From positions 248,001 to 312,000 of the forward strand of contig NZ_FKLA01000008.1 in assembly GCF_900078395.1 (NCBI RefSeq): 64,000 nt of DNA, given 5' to 3'. Made by a program: the position numbers and the translations under genes. The DNA comes from Anaerotruncus rubiinfantis. Its GTDB lineage: Bacteria; Bacillota; Clostridia; Oscillospirales; Ruminococcaceae. Below are positions 58,893 through 64,000 of this stretch, one piece after another. Each line of letters begins with the position of its first letter. Positions within the stretch are counted from its first letter, which is position 1. The notes beneath the pieces are model-generated. The model ran no database searches and was not told the origin of the DNA. It saw only the letters and a program-made list of their open reading frames with translations.

Positions 58893-59687
58893 ATGTCAGA
58901 AGCTGTATTATGGGCCGCGGGAGGAACCGGATTCACCTTCCTGATGACCTCACTGGGCGCGGCGGTGGTGTTCTTTTTCCGCAGCAAGGTGAATATGAGC
59001 ATCCAGCGGATGTTCTTGGGCTTTGCGGCCGGAGTGATGATTGCGGCTTCGGTCTGGAGCCTGCTGATCCCGGCAATCGAGGAGGCCGAAGCATCCGGGA
59101 TGGTTGGATGGATTCCCGCCGCGGGTGGTTTTGTGCTGGGAGTTGCCTTTTTGATGGCGATGGACAGCCTGCTTCCTCACTTGCATCCGAACGCGCGCGA
59201 TCCGGAGGGGATGTCCTCCTCCTGGAAACGCACCACGCTGCTGGTACTGGCGGTCACGCTTCACAATATCCCGGAAGGGATGGCGGTCGGCCTTTCCTTT
59301 GCGCTTGCGGCGCAGCACGGCAATGACCCGGCGCTCTATGCGTCGGCGATGGCGCTCGCAATCGGCATCGGCATCCAGAATTTCCCGGAAGGCGCCGCGA
59401 TTTCCCTGCCGCTGCGGCAGGAAGGGGCCTCATCGGGCCGCGCGTTCCTGTATGGCAGCTTTTCCGGTTTTGTGGAACCGGTCTTTGGTGTTCTGACCGT
59501 ACTGATCGCGGGCGGAATCCAGCCGCTGATGCCGTGGCTGCTCTCTTTTGCGGCGGGCGCGATGCTTTATGTCGTGGTGGAGGAGCTGATACCGGAAGCG
59601 CATCTGGGCGATCACTCAAATGTGGGGACGCTCGGTGTCATGGCAGGATTTTTGATCATGATGATCCTCGATGTGGCGCTTGGGTAA
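58893..59687 (+). CDS. ZIP-family divalent metal transporter
   Basis: A 264-residue protein with eight membrane segments. The metal-binding signatures HNIPEGMAVGLSFA (TM4) and QNFPEGAAISLPL (TM5) are those of ZupT/GufA-like ZIP proteins that import zinc or related ions. The ATG at 58893 has AGGAAG at suitable spacing; the upstream in-frame frame start at 58872 is not needed. A terminator-like hairpin follows at 59756. Confidence 0.9.
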   Translation: MSEAVLWAAGGTGFTFLMTSLGAAVVFFFRSKVNMSIQRMFLGFAAGVMIAASVWSLLIPAIEEAEASGMVGWIPAAGGFVLGVAFLMAMDSLLPHLHPNARDPEGMSSSWKRTTLLVLAVTLHNIPEGMAVGLSFALAAQHGNDPALYASAMALAIGIGIQNFPEGAAISLPLRQEGASSGRAFLYGSFSGFVEPVFGVLTVLIAGGIQPLMPWLLSFAAGAMLYVVVEELIPEAHLGDHSNVGTLGVMAGFLIMMILDVALG

Positions 59688-59755
59688 TCGGAACGGACGG
59701 GGATATTTCAGAAAGCCGCGCGGCTTTCTGTGAAAGATTCCGAAAAAAGGAGGAA

Positions 59756-59792
59756 GCCCGCAGCCGCTGTTTGCGGACGGCTGCGGGCCTTT
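59756..59792 (+). terminator. Terminator after the ZIP gene
   Basis: GCCCGCAGCCG/CGGCTGCGGGC (59756-59766, 59778-59788) followed by CTTTG. A shorter palindrome CAGAAAGCCGCGCGGCTTTCTG lies at 59709-59730. Confidence 0.7.
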
Positions 59793-59862
59793 GTGGTAGG
59801 GAATGGCGTCCCTTGTAGAAAGAGGAGATGGTATACATGTATGAAACCACAGAGGTGTTTCA

Positions 59863-59908
59863 CATGGTTAGTTGCAGCTAACCATGTGTTTATATTAGCA
59901 TCCGCTAA
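59863..59908. promoter_or_regulatory. Two dyads with TTAG...CTAA half-sites
   Basis: CATGGTTAG/CTAACCATG (59863-59871, 59878-59886) and TTAGC/GCTAA (59895-59899, 59904-59908) are adjacent inverted repeats sharing the TTAG/CTAA core. They resemble operators of DtxR/MntR-like metal regulators in general form. The gap 59793-60021 holds no supported gene. Confidence 0.35.
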
Positions 59909-59945
59909 CTGAGATGTCAATAGGTTTTAAAAAAATTTCCGGGGA

Positions 59946-59973
59946 TTGCGAAATTTTCAGATTCCGGTATACT
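59946..59973 (+). promoter_or_regulatory. Promoter of the DUF1275 gene
   Basis: TTGCGA (59946-59951), 16 bp, TATACT (59968-59973). Confidence 0.55.
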
Positions 59974-60021
59974 GTAAAAGGATTACATCCGGCAAAAAAA
60001 GCTGGAAAAGGTGGGACTGGA

Positions 60022-60699
60022 ATGACAGAAAAACAAAACCGGCAGATGTCCGAATCCTTTTTGATTGGGGCGCTGCTGGCGGTGGTCGGCGGCTTTCTGG
60101 ACGCATACACCTACCTCTTGCGCGGCGGGGTTTTTGCGAATGCTCAAACGGGGAACATCGTGCTTTTGGGATTGAATCTCGCGCAGATGCGCATTGGGAG
60201 AGTGTTTTATTACCTTATCCCGATTCTGGCTTTCGCGGGAGGCGTATTGGCGGCAGAGCTGGTGAAACGGCGCTTCCGAGAACATCCCCGGCTGCACTGG
60301 CGGCAGATTGTCGTCGCGGTTGAAATCCTGGTACTGGCGGGTGTGGCATTTCTCCCACGGGGGGATCTGGATGTGTTGGCCAATGTTGCGATATCCTTCT
60401 TGTGCGCCATGCAGGTGGAGAGTTTTCGAAAGATCAACGGCAGCGCCTATGCAACCACCATGTGCACTGGAAATCTGCGCAGCGCGACCGAACTCATTTA
60501 CCGGTTTTGTGTGAGCGGGGACCCGCAGGAACGCAAAAAGAGTCTGCAATATTATGGGATCATCCTGTTTTTTATCGCGGGTGCGATTCTCGGCAGCTGG
60601 CTTGCGGCGCTTTATGCCGAGCGTTCAGTGCTGTTCTGCTGCGCGTTGCTGTTCACCGGATTCGGTGTGATGTTTATCCGTGGGGAAAGGGAAAGATAG
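60022..60699 (+). CDS. DUF1275 (YoaK-like) membrane protein
   Basis: A 225-residue protein with six membrane segments. The family motifs are FLIGALLAVVGGFLDAYTYL, GGVFANAQTGNIVLLGLNL and YATTMCTGNLRSATELIYRF. DUF1275 proteins are of unknown function, though a transport role is often suggested. The ATG at 60022 follows AAGGTGGG. It has its own promoter and terminator. Confidence 0.88.
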   Translation: MTEKQNRQMSESFLIGALLAVVGGFLDAYTYLLRGGVFANAQTGNIVLLGLNLAQMRIGRVFYYLIPILAFAGGVLAAELVKRRFREHPRLHWRQIVVAVEILVLAGVAFLPRGDLDVLANVAISFLCAMQVESFRKINGSAYATTMCTGNLRSATELIYRFCVSGDPQERKKSLQYYGIILFFIAGAILGSWLAALYAERSVLFCCALLFTGFGVMFIRGERER

Positions 60700-60730
60700 A
60701 CTGGGCGCCCAATCGGGCCCCCAGTTTTTT
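60700..60730 (+). terminator. Terminator after the DUF1275 gene
   Basis: CTGGGCGCCC (60701-60710) and GGGCCCCCAG (60715-60724) form a stem with one mismatch, followed by six T. Confidence 0.8.
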
Positions 60731-60849
60731 GTCCGGAAAAGAATGGCGGATCAAACAAGTGGAATAGCAAAAAACTGGTAATTTTGGCTAAAGCAAAATA
60801 TAGTTGCCTAGATTTTGTTACGAAAATCAAAAAACAGATTGTTTTTTGA

Positions 60850-60998
60850 TTGACAATTGCCGGTCAAATAGGCTATAACTAAAGCGCACGATAGATTAAC
60901 GATTACCTATGCAAACTCCTTAAAATTACCTATGGAAGTTGATAGGTTTTATTTTATATGCAATAGGCAAACGATTGCCGATTAACGATTGCCTATTG
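60850..60998 (+). promoter_or_regulatory. Promoter and operator repeats of the lacI-like gene
   Basis: TTGACA (60850-60855), 18 bp, TATAAC (60874-60879). Downstream, a 17-base direct repeat GATTAACGATTrCCTAT occurs at 60894-60910 and 60980-60996 with one mismatch. The perfect ten-base inverted repeat CAATAGGCAA/TTGCCTATTG spans 60961-60970 and 60989-60998. A core AACGATTRCC appears three times. These are likely sites for the LacI-type protein encoded next. Confidence 0.6.
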
Positions 60999-61016
60999 AA
61001 AAGGGGGATGTGGCTG

Positions 61017-62042
61017 TTGAAAGAGGCACAATATGCGACTTTGAAGGATGTGGCCCAACGCGCCGGCACCACAGCCGCCACCGTTTCTTACGTACTCAGC
61101 AATTCCAAAAAACGCTATATCAGCGAGGATATGCGCCGCCGGGTCGAACAGGCCGCGCGTGAACTCAATTACGTCAAGAGCAGCGCGGCCAGTTCGCTGC
61201 GCGGCAAGAAGCGCAAAATCATCGCCGTGCTTGTTCCGCAGTTTCGCAACCAGTTCTTCACCGAGCTGGTGCTGGATATTGAAACGGTTGCCGACCGGTT
61301 CGGCTACATCCTCTCCATCTGCAACACCTTCGACGACCCGGACCGCGAGGCGGAGATCTTAAATCGCATGCAGGCGCAGCGGGTCGACGGATATATCATC
61401 ACCCCGTCGGCGCGCGGCGGCGAAAATACCCGACAGATCCGCCAGATCGGCGTGCCGCTTGTGGTGGTTGACCGATCGCTTGATGTTGATGAGGACTATT
61501 TTTGGGTTTCTTCCCAGAACTACGAAAGCGTCCAGCTCGCGGCCGATTATCTCATCGGGCATGGACACCGGAAAATCGCCTATATCGGCTGGGAAGCGGA
61601 TTTCGGCGGGCTGCAGCAGCGTGAACAGGCCTATTGGGAGTCCCTTGAACGCGCAGGTATCCCGCGGGAGGACGGTATTGCCTATAATGGCTTATTCACC
61701 GAACAGGATGGCGCAAAGCTCACCCAGCGCGCGCTGGCTGAGCATCCGGATGCCACAGCGCTTGTCTATGCTTACAACGTGCAGGCGCGCGGCGGCGTAC
61801 AGTACCTGGCGCAGCATGGAATCGTCCCCGGCAGGGATATTTCGCTCATCATCATCGGTTCGCCAAACTGGGCGCGCACAGGAGCCAACAATTTCACCTG
61901 CGTAGACCTTGGCGGGGGCGGGCTTGGCAGAATGGCCGCAGAGATGCTCTTTGAGATCATCGAGAGCGAGAATCCGCCCGCGCCGTGCAAACAGATACAA
62001 AGCTGCTTTTTAGTAGAAGGCAGTTCGGTATACAGATTATAA
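61017..62042 (+). CDS. LacI-family transcriptional regulator
   Basis: An N-terminal LacI HTH (ATLKDVAQRAGTTAATVSYVLSN, then the hinge-helix region RVEQAARELNYVKSSAASSLRG) and a periplasmic-binding-like effector domain (KIIAVLVPQFRNQFFTELV, VDGYIITPSA, HRKIAYIGWEAD). The start TTG 61017 is preferred because AGGGGG lies nine bases upstream; ATG 61008 directly abuts it. It is followed after 15 bases by a tripartite tricarboxylate transporter, which it probably controls, together with its own promoter. Confidence 0.85.
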   Translation: MKEAQYATLKDVAQRAGTTAATVSYVLSNSKKRYISEDMRRRVEQAARELNYVKSSAASSLRGKKRKIIAVLVPQFRNQFFTELVLDIETVADRFGYILSICNTFDDPDREAEILNRMQAQRVDGYIITPSARGGENTRQIRQIGVPLVVVDRSLDVDEDYFWVSSQNYESVQLAADYLIGHGHRKIAYIGWEADFGGLQQREQAYWESLERAGIPREDGIAYNGLFTEQDGAKLTQRALAEHPDATALVYAYNVQARGGVQYLAQHGIVPGRDISLIIIGSPNWARTGANNFTCVDLGGGGLGRMAAEMLFEIIESENPPAPCKQIQSCFLVEGSSVYRL

Positions 62043-62057
62043 GGAGGAATAGACAGA

Positions 62058-63089
62058 ATGGAAAAGAAGAAATCATTGATTATCGTGATCGCGGTTGTCG
62101 TGGTCGTGCTGATCGCAGGGCTCGTCGTCACCAACATGATGGGCAAAGAGGACAAGTATCCTTCCCGCGACATCAACATGGTTGTGCCGTGGAATCCGGG
62201 CGGGTCCACCGACCTGACCGGCCGTGCGCTGGCTGACGCCATGGGCAAAAGCCTGGGCACCAACATCGTTGTCACCAACACCCCTGGTTCCGGCGGATCG
62301 GTCGGATCGCTGACCGTCATGAAGGCGGAAAAGGACGGTTACAACGTCCTTGCCAACGGCATGCTGGCGCTGACCTCAATGCCCGTGCTCGGCTACACCG
62401 AAACCACCCAGCGCGATTGGGACTACTACCTCGCAACCTTCACCCCGAACGTCCTGGCCGTCAAGGCCGACTCTCCGTATCAGACCGCGCAGGATCTGCT
62501 TGACGCAATGAAAGCGAACCCGGGCGAGATCACCGACGGTACTGGCGGCATGGGATCCGGCGGACACATCGGAATCGAGGTGCTCTGCGCGGCAACCGGC
62601 CTGACCTACAAGCATGTCCCGTATGAGGGCGGCGGTAAAGCTGTCACTGCGGCGCTCGCCGGCGAAGTGGACTTCACCAGCCAGCTGCTTGTCGAGATGC
62701 AGGATATGTTCGTTTCCGGCGACATGCGCGCACTTGCGAATTTCACTGAAAACGACATCACTCTGGAAAATGGCACTGTTATCCCGTCGATTCTGAAATT
62801 TGCCCCTGAACTGGCTGACCGTATGCCGATGGGCGAGACCACCGGTATCGCTGTCCCGAAGGGCCAGCCGGATTATGTCTACGAGGCGCTGGACAAAGCG
62901 TTTGACGAGGCGGTCAAGAACGAGGACTTCCTGTCCTTCTGCAAGACCAAAGGCTTTATCGTCAACACAATGGGCCGCGCGGAGGCGGAGCCTTACATCG
63001 AGAAACTTGCCTCCACTGTCACCTGGACCCTGTACGACTGCGGCGTCGCGACGATTTCTCCGGAAGAGTTCGACATCCCGCGCGCATAA
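62058..63089 (+). CDS. tctC: Tripartite tricarboxylate transporter substrate-binding protein
   Basis: A 343-residue TctC/Bug-family extracytoplasmic receptor. It has an N-terminal membrane anchor (LIIVIAVVVVVLIAGLVVTN) and no lipobox cysteine, then YPSRDINMVVPWNPGGSTDLTGRALA, NTPGSGGSVG and GSGGHIGIEVLCAATG, GGGKAVTAALAGEVDF. It delivers a carboxylic acid to the TctAB membrane part; the ligand is unknown. The codon use is strongly biased, as expected of an abundant receptor. Confidence 0.92.
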   Translation: MEKKKSLIIVIAVVVVVLIAGLVVTNMMGKEDKYPSRDINMVVPWNPGGSTDLTGRALADAMGKSLGTNIVVTNTPGSGGSVGSLTVMKAEKDGYNVLANGMLALTSMPVLGYTETTQRDWDYYLATFTPNVLAVKADSPYQTAQDLLDAMKANPGEITDGTGGMGSGGHIGIEVLCAATGLTYKHVPYEGGGKAVTAALAGEVDFTSQLLVEMQDMFVSGDMRALANFTENDITLENGTVIPSILKFAPELADRMPMGETTGIAVPKGQPDYVYEALDKAFDEAVKNEDFLSFCKTKGFIVNTMGRAEAEPYIEKLASTVTWTLYDCGVATISPEEFDIPRA

Positions 63090-63098
63090 GAAGTTTGA

Positions 63099-63175
63099 CC
63101 GGGGCGCCTGACGGGCGCCCCGGATGGAATGAAAATGAAGCGGTTAGATGTCTAAAAAGCTCTAGCCGCTTTTCT
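63099..63175 (+). other. Two hairpins between tctC and tctB
   Basis: CCGGGGCGCC/GGCGCCCCGG (63099-63108, 63114-63123) has no T-run. AAGCGGTTAG/CTAGCCGCTT (63138-63147, 63162-63171, one G-U pair) is followed by TTC. They probably cause partial termination or protect the tctC mRNA, so the receptor is made in excess of the membrane parts. Confidence 0.6.
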
Positions 63176-63200
63176 TTAGACAGTTACAAGGAGTGAGATC

Positions 63201-63683
63201 GTGGAAAACGATAAAAAGCGATTGGATTTTGTCTCGTCGGTCGTGATGTTCCTGCTTTCGATCTATGTGATCTTTGAAGGGATTCACATCTATCACGAGG
63301 CTGGAAAAGTCTTTTATTTGTCCCCCGCGTTGGTTCCGACAATGCTGGGGTGCGTACTTTGCCTTCTGAGCGTGGTGCTCTTCGGCTACAGCCTGAAAGA
63401 TGGGGGAATCTCCGCGCGCATGGCGGAGGTCAAAACCTATTTCAGCGGGATTTTCAAGGACTCCAACACCATGCGCATGTTCATCGGGGTTGTCCTGATG
63501 GCTGTTTACACCTTCATCCTCATCGAGATCCTGCCGTTTTGGATTGCCACCTTCCTGTTCATGTTCCTGCTGATGTACTTTCTCGATGCGGGCTCTCTTG
63601 TCAAGATCCTGCTGGTATCGGCAGCTTCGGTTGCGTTGATCGTATTACTTTTCCAGGTATGCTTCCGCGTGCCGTTACCATAA
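63201..63683 (+). CDS. tctB: Tripartite tricarboxylate transporter small membrane subunit
   Basis: A 160-residue protein with four membrane segments (FVSSVVMFLLSIYVIFEGI; VPTMLGCVLCLLSVVLFGYSL; FIGVVLMAVYTFILIEIL; ILLVSAASVALIVLLFQV). This fits TctB. GTG start with AAGGAG upstream. It lies between tctC and tctA in the normal C-B-A order. Confidence 0.9.
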   Translation: MENDKKRLDFVSSVVMFLLSIYVIFEGIHIYHEAGKVFYLSPALVPTMLGCVLCLLSVVLFGYSLKDGGISARMAEVKTYFSGIFKDSNTMRMFIGVVLMAVYTFILIEILPFWIATFLFMFLLMYFLDAGSLVKILLVSAASVALIVLLFQVCFRVPLP

Positions 63684-63699
63684 AGGAGGATAACAACAA

Positions 63700-64000
63700 A
63701 TGGCATTACAGTATCTTGCGCAGTCGTTTGCGACTGTGCTCACGCCGATCAATATTGGCGTATTGCTGCTGAGCACCTTTGCAGGCCTGATTATGGGAAT
63801 GCTTCCGGGACTCAGCGCGACCATGGCGGTGGCGCTGCTGACCGGCCTTACATACAGCCTTTCCCCGACCAGCGCGATCATTTCGCTGATCGGCGTCTAT
63901 GTCGGCTCGATTTCCGGCGGCTGCCAGGCGGCCGTCCTTCTGAATATCCCGGGAACCCCGGCGAGCGCGGCGACCGCGCTGGACGGCTTTCCGCTCGCAA
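63700..64000 (+). CDS. tctA: Tripartite tricarboxylate transporter large membrane subunit, N-terminal part
   Basis: The first 100 codons of a gene cut by the window end. AAAGGAGGA precedes the ATG. The visible residues include GLIMGMLPGLSATMAVALL, LIGVYVGSISGGCQAAVLLN and NIPGTPASAATALDGFPLA, all hallmarks of TctA near its substrate pathway. Confidence 0.93.
   Translation, partial: MALQYLAQSFATVLTPINIGVLLLSTFAGLIMGMLPGLSATMAVALLTGLTYSLSPTSAIISLIGVYVGSISGGCQAAVLLNIPGTPASAATALDGFPLA

Overview
The window looks like the chromosome of a strictly anaerobic, Gram-positive Clostridia member with fairly high GC, most like the Oscillospiraceae/Ruminococcaceae (Anaerotruncus-like; the genus is a guess). 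Pointers are the Firmicutes-type HPr, T-box and TPP riboswitches, a Gram-positive LexA box at recA, many AGGAGG ribosome binding sites, sigma-A promoters, LPXTG-like surface proteins and a trimeric [FeFe]-hydrogenase. No phage genes, transposases, rRNA or CRISPR were seen; there is one tRNA.

Layout. 1-13.8 kb: housekeeping genes (trmD end, DUF554, HPr, uvrC, rsmD-coaD-coiled-coil, recA-recX-small membrane protein-rimO-pgsA, T-box-cysE-cysS). They are interrupted by two inverted copies of a long non-coding repeat (2.38-2.86 and 10.5-11.06 kb) and by a small ribbon-helix-helix regulator beside a broken paralogue. 13.8-23.5 kb: uracil permease, malQ, then RHH-comEC-holA-rnmV and an MBOAT/DHHW-like pair that lacks catalytic residues, then tRNA-Leu. 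23.5-25.7 kb: an AT-rich islet with a PH-domain protein and small XRE regulators. 25.8-30 kb: an agmatinase-family hydrolase, a YjiH-type membrane protein and their likely bacterial enhancer-binding-protein-like regulator. 30.5-36.8 kb: ferredoxin diverging from a Crp/Fnr regulator, a PNPOx-like protein, a macrodomain/SirTM sirtuin pair, and a rubredoxin-glutamate synthase fusion. 36.9-44.5 kb: a DMT transporter and four secreted or wall-linked proteins; three of these have promoters preceded by helically phased TTACAA/GGTAACAAAA boxes. 44.5-49.8 kb: TPP-riboswitch thiT, XRE regulators, a polysaccharide flippase, a small export protein and an amidohydrolase. 49.9-58.5 kb: a CsoR-controlled copA-csoR operon and a hydrogenase operon whose NuoF-like subunit is fused to a GltD/NfnB-like NADPH oxidoreductase. 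58.8-64 kb: ZIP transporter, DUF1275 protein, and a LacI regulator heading a tripartite tricarboxylate transporter that runs off the window.

The parts most worth following up are the hydrogenase-GltD fusion; the run of proteins with intact folds but missing catalytic motifs (ComEC, MBOAT, DHHW); the surface-protein paralogues with their shared promoter array; the SirTM-macrodomain pair without its usual lipoyl module; and the two families of long intergenic repeats.
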